Under the pieces are notes generated by a model. The model was not told the origin of the DNA and searched no databases. It saw only the letters and a program-made list of their open reading frames with translations. A stretch of 30,389 bases of DNA from an uncultured Clostridia bacterium (GTDB lineage: Bacteria > Bacillota > Clostridia > Christensenellales > UBA1242): the NCBI GenBank assembly GCA_934754445.1, contig CAKVHZ010000014.1:1-30389 (forward strand). The letters run 5' to 3'. The translations under genes were made by a program, and so were the position numbers. Every line of letters starts with the position of its first letter. The first letter of the stretch is position 1. Shown piece by piece: positions 25,313-30,389 of the stretch.

Positions 25313-25339
25313 CTTGTATTGTTTACTAGGCAATACAAG
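25313..25339. promoter_or_regulatory. Perfect 9-bp inverted repeat upstream of the SipW operon
   Basis: CTTGTATTG (25313-25321), a 9-nt spacer and CAATACAAG (25331-25339). Neither side has a T-run, so it is not a terminator. It lies 50-76 bp upstream of the operon's -35 box, a plausible place for a dimeric activator site. Confidence 0.5.
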
Positions 25340-25373
25340 ACTAAGCCTAAACTCAGTATTATTGTATGTAAAC

Positions 25374-25399
25374 AAAAAAAGAACACTAGTTGTGTTCTT
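25374..25399 (-). terminator. Rho-independent terminator overlapping the mscL stop
   Basis: On the minus strand AAGAACAC and GTGTTCTT pair around AACTA and run into seven Ts. The first arm is made of the last three sense codons of mscL and the loop contains its stop codon. Confidence 0.8.
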
Positions 25400-26006
25400 C
25401 TCCTTTTACTGCATCTACCACATTTTTAGGTAGTTCGTTATTTGATTTTTTAAGTTCAACTAAAATTTCAGCAAGCAATTCATCCGTTGTAGGTTTTGGA
25501 GGTTCAGGTTTAACTTCGGTTTTCTTCTCAGTTTCTTGTTTAACTTTTTCAATTTCTTCGTCAGATAATCCTTGTTTTTTTAGTTTTTTAATTTCTTTTT
25601 TGCTTAATGTAACAATTTTTTCGTTCATTTCTTTAGTCCATTTACTTGCTGCATTAAATGCCTTTAAAATTAAAAACAAAACAAAAGCAATTAAGAAAAA
25701 GTTAATAATGGCGGTTAAAAATGCTCCCCAATCTATATAAATAGAATTTGCTAGGTCAATTACATTGTTTCCACTGGCATCTACTTTGTAAACTTTCTTT
25801 AAAAATGTATATGCACTCTCAAGTCCGTTAGCACCGCCACCTAGTGATAGTATCCAGTTTATACAAGGCATAATTATTTTGTTTGTTAAGGCGGTTACTA
25901 TTGCCGTAAAAGCACTAGCAACAATAACACCTATTGCCATATCCACTACATTACCACGAGATATAAACTTTTTAAATTCTGCAAAAAATGCTTTTATTTT
26001 TTTCAT
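25386..26006 (-). CDS. mscL: Large-conductance mechanosensitive channel MscL
   Basis: Membrane channel that opens on hypo-osmotic shock and releases solutes. The start FKKFISRGNVVDMAIGVIV is the MscL signature, with the N-terminal helix, first pore helix (about 18-45) and second helix (about 90-117, INFFLIAFVLFLILKAF) in order. At 206 aa it is longer than the usual 120-150 aa, with about 80 extra Lys/Glu/Pro-rich residues at the C-terminus. There is no Shine-Dalgarno sequence; a promoter with a perfect -35 sits so that the transcript would begin at the ATG. The terminator overlaps the stop codon. Monocistronic. Confidence 0.93.
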   Translation of the reverse strand: MKKIKAFFAEFKKFISRGNVVDMAIGVIVASAFTAIVTALTNKIIMPCINWILSLGGGANGLESAYTFLKKVYKVDASGNNVIDLANSIYIDWGAFLTAIINFFLIAFVLFLILKAFNAASKWTKEMNEKIVTLSKKEIKKLKKQGLSDEEIEKVKQETEKKTEVKPEPPKPTTDELLAEILVELKKSNNELPKNVVDAVKGEEHN

Positions 26007-26012
26007 AAAAAT

Positions 26013-26041
26013 ATATTAACTCAAAATAAAAAAAGTGTCAA
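26013..26041 (-). promoter_or_regulatory. Leaderless promoter of mscL
   Basis: Minus strand: perfect TTGACA (26041-26036), 17-bp spacer, TAATAT (26018-26013), then 6 nt to the ATG at 26006. No Shine-Dalgarno sequence can be found. Confidence 0.6.
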
Positions 26042-26117
26042 ACAAAAAAGTTGAATTTTCACTTTGTTTCATTATTAATTTTATATTTTATATCGTAGTA
26101 AGTTATGGCTAATAAAA

Positions 26118-26156
26118 GTGCCACTGGCACAAAAAAAGTGCGTAAGCACTTTTTTT
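26118..26156 (-). terminator. Tandem hairpins ending the 28853-26155 operon
   Basis: AAAAAAAGTGC and GCACTTTTTTT with loop GTAA form a strong terminator at 26131-26156, overlapping the stop codon. A second hairpin, GTGCC-ACT-GGCAC (26118-26130), follows on the minus strand directly after the T-run; it shares the GTGC/GCAC sequence, so the two could form alternative pairings. Confidence 0.8.
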
Positions 26157-27921
26157 AATTTGTTATAAAGTCTGCACCTGTTCCGCTATTAACAAAGAAG
26201 TTTTTAGTTACCATATCATACATTCCTGCTTTGCCATCACTTTTACGAACACATGGCACAAAGTTACGGACAAGTTTCCCATTTGCTGATATTTTGCAAT
26301 ATTGCATTTTTATGCTACATCTATAACTTCCTCTTAATGCAAATAATTGTATATTCCCACTAGTATTATCTCCTGTTTCTATCTTCGTTCCATTCACATC
26401 TAATAAGTATTTGTTGTTACTTCTGCCCCAATTTATATGGTCGTAACTAGTTGTGCTAGGGACTACACCAACTCTAACTGTTCCAATTTCATAATTAGAA
26501 CTATTTGTAATACCAAAGTATCCAGCACCACTAGTATTATATCCCATTAATTGCCTTGTAGAAGTATCAGTCCACATAATGCTCATTCCTACATTCCAAT
26601 CAGTTACTGTTGGTGAAATGTTAACACCCGTATCAATATATTGAGCACCCGTTGCTTGAATGTAATCTTTTTTAGTGTAATCACTTGGTAAAACTACATC
26701 TCCAGTGTTAAACTCGCCAGTTCCTAAATTTGTGTGAAATTTTCCACTTACAGTTTCATAAAGACCAGCAACATTATCGCTATTACGGACACAAGGCACA
26801 AAATTACGGACAAGTGTATCATTTTCATATATTTTAAAGCCATATATTTTCGCTTTTGCATATTCCCCATCACTTGAGTAAGATCTCATAAATAAATACA
26901 ATGGTCTTGTAGATGTTTTTGTTATTGTATAACCACTGGTTATATCTAAAATATTGCTATTGCCCGAAATCATTTTTAGTTTTCTATTAACTGCATCTAA
27001 AGTTACCGTGTGTCTATTGGTATCTACATTTACATCTGTCCCAATATTATGAGTTGCTCCATCACCAAATTGATAAGACCATTTTCCTCCAGAATTTCGA
27101 TAAAAGCCAAAACATGAAGTTGATGTATCCACAGCCCCAAATATATATTGATTATTTGTTGGAATACTTGTAAACTCAAAATCTCCAACAACTTTTGTTA
27201 ATTTATTATGATAATAACCTGTATCTATATATTGAGTTCCTGTGCTTTCTAAATATTCAACTTCGGTGTATTCTAGCGGAACATTGCTATTTAACCCAGC
27301 AAGAAGATAATTTTTTGCTTCGCTTTCGGTTAAATTTGCTTGTTGAATTGCGTATATATCACAAATTATTTCGGTTTTAGAATTTTCTTCTTCGTAATCT
27401 CTTGATATTTCGGCTTTTATAGATATATTGTGCTTATCTGAGTTTGTTATTTTACCAACCATTTTAGTTGTAGTTTTTGTTGCATCATTTTGTTCCCAAC
27501 TAGTTGTTCCATCAGTTTGATAAACAATAAGATTATTAGAACTATCAACTGTTCCGTCACTAAAATAGATTGAATTTTCAAAAACTTTATTTGTTTTATC
27601 GGTTAATTTTAGTAAATAGTATGCTGGCTGACTATTAGTTTTTAAACCAACAGTTAAATCTATATTTACAATATCTCCTGGCATAACTTTGCTATTAGTT
27701 GTAGTTGTTACTTCGTTACGAGTAATATTAAATTTTAACTCTCCATTTTCGCCCGCACTAGCACCAGTTACATCTAACAAAATATTACCAAAAGTAATGT
27801 TTGAAGTAGATTCTTTTTTATCGGTAAACCATGCAAAAGAAAGGCTTAAGATTGAAGCCAATAGAAAAACTATTAAAACTATTAATGCAATTCTGGTTTG
27901 CTTACTCGCTTTCCTTTCCAA
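26155..27921 (-). CDS. TasA-like surface protein with two LamG-like modules
   Basis: A 588-aa secreted protein. N-terminal signal segment (about 10-31) runs into SFAWFTDKKESTSNITFGNILLD in pieces typical of SipW clients (AxFTD, then N-T-x-G and a hydrophobic strand). A camelysin-like domain ends near 210. Two concanavalin/LamG-like modules follow (about 215-408 and 413-588); each begins with a GTQYIDTG or GAQYIDTG strand and ends with VRNFVPCVR and an NxGTG strand. They are likely carbohydrate- or surface-binding. The start is TTG, with GGGAG 10 nt upstream and no nearby ATG in frame. No sipW is adjacent; the one at 17924-18526 could serve it. Last gene of a three-gene operon. Confidence 0.72.
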   Translation of the reverse strand: MERKASKQTRIALIVLIVFLLASILSLSFAWFTDKKESTSNITFGNILLDVTGASAGENGELKFNITRNEVTTTTNSKVMPGDIVNIDLTVGLKTNSQPAYYLLKLTDKTNKVFENSIYFSDGTVDSSNNLIVYQTDGTTSWEQNDATKTTTKMVGKITNSDKHNISIKAEISRDYEEENSKTEIICDIYAIQQANLTESEAKNYLLAGLNSNVPLEYTEVEYLESTGTQYIDTGYYHNKLTKVVGDFEFTSIPTNNQYIFGAVDTSTSCFGFYRNSGGKWSYQFGDGATHNIGTDVNVDTNRHTVTLDAVNRKLKMISGNSNILDITSGYTITKTSTRPLYLFMRSYSSDGEYAKAKIYGFKIYENDTLVRNFVPCVRNSDNVAGLYETVSGKFHTNLGTGEFNTGDVVLPSDYTKKDYIQATGAQYIDTGVNISPTVTDWNVGMSIMWTDTSTRQLMGYNTSGAGYFGITNSSNYEIGTVRVGVVPSTTSYDHINWGRSNNKYLLDVNGTKIETGDNTSGNIQLFALRGSYRCSIKMQYCKISANGKLVRNFVPCVRKSDGKAGMYDMVTKNFFVNSGTGADFITN

Positions 27922-27938
27922 GACTTTACAACTCCCTT

Positions 27939-28379
27939 TTAGATTTCTAAAGATTTATCATTAGTATTTACTAAATTTACATTTTGATTAACAGAATTTA
28001 AATTTTCAAGTAAATAATTTAATTTGCATTCACATTTAAACATTAAACTTGCTGTCATTTCATCAGATTTGCTTGCACTAATTAACATAAAATATTCGTC
28101 TTCTACTTTAGCAAAATTATTAACTAACTTTTTAACTAAACTTTTATAATTATCATCATTTAATTTCTTAACTTCTAAATATAATCTATCGTTAAAATCT
28201 TTGCTCGCATTCAAATATTTTTGTTTATATTCTTTTGCACTTTCACTTTCATATATCTTTGAATATTTTATCGCTTCTTTTTCACTGCATAATGGTAAAT
28301 TATCAAAATAATTTTTTAATTCATTTAATTTATCTATCATAATTTCATTTGCTTTTAAAACATTTTGTAGTTCTTTCAT
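27939..28379 (-). CDS. Hypothetical helical protein, second gene of operon
   Basis: A 146-aa soluble, Lys/Asn/Glu-rich, mostly helical protein with likely coiled-coil stretches (about 1-30 and 60-100). No signal peptide. AGGAG lies before the ATG. It sits 28 nt after the upstream helical gene and 17 nt before the TasA-like surface protein gene. No family is recognised. The C-terminus is DKSLEI; the separate 67-aa protein at 28966-29169 ends in DSLEI. Confidence 0.7.
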   Translation of the reverse strand: MKELQNVLKANEIMIDKLNELKNYFDNLPLCSEKEAIKYSKIYESESAKEYKQKYLNASKDFNDRLYLEVKKLNDDNYKSLVKKLVNNFAKVEDEYFMLISASKSDEMTASLMFKCECKLNYLLENLNSVNQNVNLVNTNDKSLEI

Positions 28380-28406
28380 AAAATTTTCTCCTAGGTAAAT
28401 ATGTGT

Positions 28407-28853
28407 TTATTTTTTTAATTTAGAAACCTTTAAAATAACATCATCTAAATTATTTAAAATAAGTTTTATTTCTTTTTTGCTTGAGTCTAGTTTAGAGTAA
28501 TTATAAACTAAAACTTCTTTATCTATTTTCATCTTAAAACAACTATTAATTAATGCTAAATCTTGCTCTATAAATTCAGTTACGCTTTTGCATTCTCTAT
28601 ATAAGTCAAAATAATTTTCAAAGTCATTTTCTTTTAAACATTCGTTAATTTTATCTTCTAAATTTTTTATTTCTTCTTCATTGCTTTTTGTGTATTTATT
28701 ATTTTCTAAAGATAATTTTTCGTTGTTTTCTTCTTCAAATTCTTCTTTTTTTTGTAGAAAAATGTCGCATATAAAAATTAAAGTTCGATTTAAATCTATT
28801 AAATCTTCTTTAAATTCTTTTAAGTTTTGTAGTAATATTTCTTCTTTTTCCAT
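28407..28853 (-). CDS. Hypothetical helical protein, first gene of operon
   Basis: A 148-aa soluble, highly charged, helical protein rich in Glu, Lys and Asn, with coiled-coil-like stretches at about 35-75 and 110-148 and three Cys residues in the middle. Size and composition match the next gene, and both may belong to one family of paired coiled-coil proteins, though I see no clear alignment. The gene starts from an extended -10 promoter ending 6 nt before the ATG, so the operon message appears leaderless; the GGGG at 28859-28856 is too close to the ATG to be a good ribosome site. Confidence 0.7.
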   Translation of the reverse strand: MEKEEILLQNLKEFKEDLIDLNRTLIFICDIFLQKKEEFEEENNEKLSLENNKYTKSNEEEIKNLEDKINECLKENDFENYFDLYRECKSVTEFIEQDLALINSCFKMKIDKEVLVYNYSKLDSSKKEIKLILNNLDDVILKVSKLKK

Positions 28854-28859
28854 AACCCC

Positions 28860-28887
28860 ATTATATCATAGTAAAAATAAAAATCAA
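28860..28887 (-). promoter_or_regulatory. Leaderless promoter of the 28853-26155 operon
   Basis: Minus strand: TTGATT (28887-28882), 16-bp spacer ending in TGA, TATAAT (28865-28860), then exactly 6 nt to the ATG at 28853. Confidence 0.65.
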
Positions 28888-28903
28888 AATATTTAAAATA
28901 TTT

Positions 28904-28960
28904 TATAAAAAAATTCACTAAATTTTATAAACTAAAAATTCTATAAAATTTAATGAATTT
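28904..28960 (-). terminator. Long-stem terminator of the 67-aa gene
   Basis: Arms at 28911-28929 and 28942-28960 form a 19-bp stem (one G-U on the minus strand) with a 12-nt loop, followed by a T-run on the minus strand. It lies directly after the gene ending at 28966 and just before the next operon's promoter. Confidence 0.8.
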
Positions 28961-28965
28961 AATTT

Positions 28966-29169
28966 CTAAATTTCTAAACTATCTTCTTCGCTCTCATCAT
29001 CAATATTTGCTAAATATTTATAATATTCAATTTTTCGTTGACTATCTTTAATATTTTCTATTGCCATTTTCTTATTTTCTTCGTCTTGGCAAAAATCGTA
29101 AAATTCTTTACTACTTCTTATTCTGCTTCTTTCAACAGCAATATATCTTCTTGCTTCTTCTTCCGTCAT
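28966..29169 (-). CDS. Small charged protein (67 aa)
   Basis: A 67-aa soluble protein, about half charged residues, predicted helical (EEARRYIAVERSRIR; AIENIKDSQRKIEYYKYL) with an acidic end and the C-terminus DSLEI. It is a real gene on several grounds: a perfect TTGACA-17-TATAAT promoter, AAGGAG before the ATG and its own long-stem terminator. Function unknown. The consensus promoter suggests strong expression, and a 10-bp periodic AT array lies upstream. Confidence 0.75.
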   Translation of the reverse strand: MTEEEARRYIAVERSRIRSSKEFYDFCQDEENKKMAIENIKDSQRKIEYYKYLANIDDESEEDSLEI

Positions 29170-29193
29170 AAATTTCTCCTTTTATATATATTT

Positions 29194-29222
29194 ATTATAT
29201 ATATAAATTAAATTCTTGTCAA
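29194..29222 (-). promoter_or_regulatory. Consensus promoter of the 67-aa gene
   Basis: Minus strand: TTGACA (29222-29217), 17-bp spacer, TATAAT (29199-29194). Both hexamers and the spacing are perfect; the only such promoter I found in this window. Confidence 0.85.
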
Positions 29223-29250
29223 TATTAATTTTTATATAGACATAACTAAA

Positions 29251-29360
29251 TTTTTAAACACTTTTTGACTTTTTTTTACAAATTTAAACTTTCTTAAACA
29301 TTTTTTTATATGTTTAAACTTTTTTAAACAAAATTTAACTTAATTAGACACAAATAAACA
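29251..29360. repeat. Eleven-unit decamer array, consensus TTTTTAAACA/T
   Basis: Eleven consecutive 10-bp units, each ending in A/G-A-C-A/T or a near variant: TTTTTAAACA, CTTTTTGACT, TTTTTTTACA, AATTTAAACT, TTCTTAAACA, TTTTTTTATA, TGTTTAAACT, TTTTTAAACA, AAATTTAACT, TAATTAGACA, CAAATAAACA. The unit length equals about one helical turn. It fills most of the gap between the 29424-30098 terminator and the promoter of the 67-aa gene. Confidence 0.7.
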
Positions 29361-29363
29361 CAA

Positions 29364-29408
29364 TAAAAAAAGTCTTAGTCCGCCAATAAATTGACCAACT
29401 AAAACTTT
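29364..29408 (-). terminator. Probable terminator of the Gly-rich lipoprotein gene
   Basis: AAAGTCTTAGT (29369-29379) and ACTAAAACTTT (29398-29408) pair over 11 positions with one G-U on the minus strand, an 18-nt loop and a T-run. Confidence 0.65.
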
Positions 29409-29423
29409 ATTATCTTTACTATT

Positions 29424-30098
29424 TTATGCTACTGGATAAACTAATTCTTCTACACCATATTCGTAAGTTATATCATAAACTTCTCTATTCCCACTAGATG
29501 AAGAATCAAATACAATTGCAGTAACTTTAAAATCTGAAGATATTTCAACCCTTACTGTATTATTGCTTGTAATACTTGAACTATAAGTAAGAACATATTT
29601 ATTATTAACTATAGATATAGTTCTAGCATCTTCATTTACCTTTGCAATATCAATAGCTCTTGCATGAAATTTTTCAGTCATCAAAAGATAATTATTTAAA
29701 TAATCTTTATAACTTGAATTGCTTGCATCAAATTCTTCTCCAGACCCATAATATTTTCTAGTATCAAGATTTAAATAAACAGACTTATATTCAGTGGCAT
29801 TCGGAATCTTAACTAGATTATTGGTTCTAATTAACTCATCATGAAAATTATACTCTGTACTTGATGTCTTTACATATCTATTTACAACAATCTTAACATT
29901 TTTACAATTTAATAAATTATCATAAGCCTGTGCAATAGCAACATCAAATGTAACAGTTTGAATTTCCCCTGCATCTCCTTTTCCGCCATTCCCAGAATCT
30001 CCGCCGTTACCATTACCACAACCAGTAAAACCAATTAAACCAACAAAAGCGACTAAAACCAATGTTAGTGATAATAAAATTTTTGAAAACTTTTTCAT
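29424..30098 (-). CDS. Lipoprotein with Gly-rich linker
   Basis: A 224-aa exported lipoprotein: MKKFSK start, hydrophobic core and lipobox GFTGC with Cys27. A Gly/Asn/Asp linker (about 28-44) tethers a mostly beta domain of 180 residues (for example VTFDVAIAQAYDNLLNCKNVKIV and strands after it) with no catalytic motif I recognise. The fold could be of the large-substrate or LolA/LppX-like lipoprotein type, which is a guess. AAGGAG precedes the ATG; a promoter with TTGACA lies at 30141-30169. Monocistronic. Confidence 0.8.
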   Translation of the reverse strand: MKKFSKILLSLTLVLVAFVGLIGFTGCGNGNGGDSGNGGKGDAGEIQTVTFDVAIAQAYDNLLNCKNVKIVVNRYVKTSSTEYNFHDELIRTNNLVKIPNATEYKSVYLNLDTRKYYGSGEEFDASNSSYKDYLNNYLLMTEKFHARAIDIAKVNEDARTISIVNNKYVLTYSSSITSNNTVRVEISSDFKVTAIVFDSSSSGNREVYDITYEYGVEELVYPVA

Positions 30099-30140
30099 AT
30101 ATTTCTCCTTTAAATTTTGAATATTTTATTTTCTATTTAC

Positions 30141-30169
30141 AAGTTAACACTTTTTTAAAATAATGTCAA
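30141..30169 (-). promoter_or_regulatory. Promoter of the Gly-rich lipoprotein gene
   Basis: Minus strand: TTGACA (30169-30164), 17-bp spacer ending in TGT, weak TAACTT (30146-30141) helped by the extended -10. Predicted leader about 35 nt. Confidence 0.5.
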
Positions 30170-30316
30170 TCTATTTGGTTATTATTTTTATTATTTCCAA
30201 TTGCTTAGGGTTTATTTGTAAAAACAAATATTATTCTATATAAATAACATCTAATTAGTTAAATAAGTTAATAGTACATAATTAAAAATTTGTTTATTGC
30301 TCTCAAAAAATAGCAT

Positions 30317-30344
30317 AAAAAAACACGAGATTGCTCTCGTGTTT
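30317..30344 (-). terminator. Strong terminator for a gene entering from the right edge
   Basis: AAACACGAGA (30321-30330) and TCTCGTGTTT (30335-30344) form a perfect 10-bp stem. On the minus strand the loop is GCAA, a GNRA-type tetraloop, and a T-run follows. Confidence 0.85.
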
Positions 30345-30350
30345 AATATA

Positions 30351-30389
30351 CTAATTAGGAATCATACATTTCTTGCAATTCCACCTAAA
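30351..30389 (-). CDS. Possible 3' end of a gene running off the right edge
   Basis: The terminator at 30317-30344 implies a minus-strand gene ending just to its right. Two frames are possible: one ends in LGGIARNV with a TGA at 30364-30362, the other in WNCKKCMIPN with a TAG at 30353-30351. The first looks more like coding sequence for this genome, but only 8-12 codons are visible, so no product can be named. Confidence 0.35.
   Translation of the reverse strand, partial: FRWNCKKCMIPN

Noticed and set aside
25390..25740. 116-codon plus-strand frame opposite mscL
   Set aside because: Ser/Phe-rich antisense of a clear mscL gene, with no ribosome site or promoter.

Overview
This window reads as a very AT-rich chromosomal segment of a low-GC Bacillota, most likely an uncultured gut-type Clostridia lineage. 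That is inferred from style, not from a marker-gene match. The clues are the skewed base composition, AAGGAG-type ribosome binding sites, sigma-A-like TTGACA/TATAAT promoters, T-tailed hairpin terminators, SipW-dependent secretion, VanW, VanZ and RmuC homologues, several lipoproteins and no outer-membrane genes. The standard genetic code fits all genes. I see no tRNA, rRNA, CRISPR array, transposase or phage gene.

Layout. 1-4300: two coupled membrane proteins, a CYTH-domain protein, rubrerythrin, and a lipoprotein that also carries a C-terminal membrane helix. 3933-8847: a gyrB-gyrA operon (minus strand) ending in a small membrane protein whose start overlaps the gyrA stop. 9026-10451: a plus-strand pair, a membrane protein and a VanZ-like protein, separated by a (CAAA)10 microsatellite. 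10603-12808: a PH-like protein, then a YycJ/WalJ nuclease overlapping a nucleoside hydrolase-like gene. 12835-13179: a gene-free stretch between convergent genes with a DnaA-box cluster, a candidate oriC or DnaA-binding locus. 13180-16706: VanW/G5 protein, an unknown soluble protein, RmuC.

16782-25204 is one probable minus-strand operon: a giant (about 2215 aa) lipoprotein with Ig-like, Fn3-like and GLUG-like modules, a SipW-type signal peptidase, and two TasA/camelysin-like small secreted proteins. Then comes mscL. A second operon (28853-26155) carries two helical cytoplasmic proteins and a TasA-like surface protein with two LamG-like modules, a likely further client of SipW. A 67-aa charged protein and a Gly-rich lipoprotein follow. 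The right edge holds a terminator for a gene entering from outside.

Three patterns deserve attention. Six genes without a Shine-Dalgarno sequence have a -10 box ending 6-8 nt before the ATG, implying leaderless mRNAs. An 11-unit, exactly 10-bp-period AT array (29251-29360) lies upstream of a consensus promoter. A DnaA-box cluster lies within 5 kb of gyrB. All calls come from reading the sequence; no database search was made.
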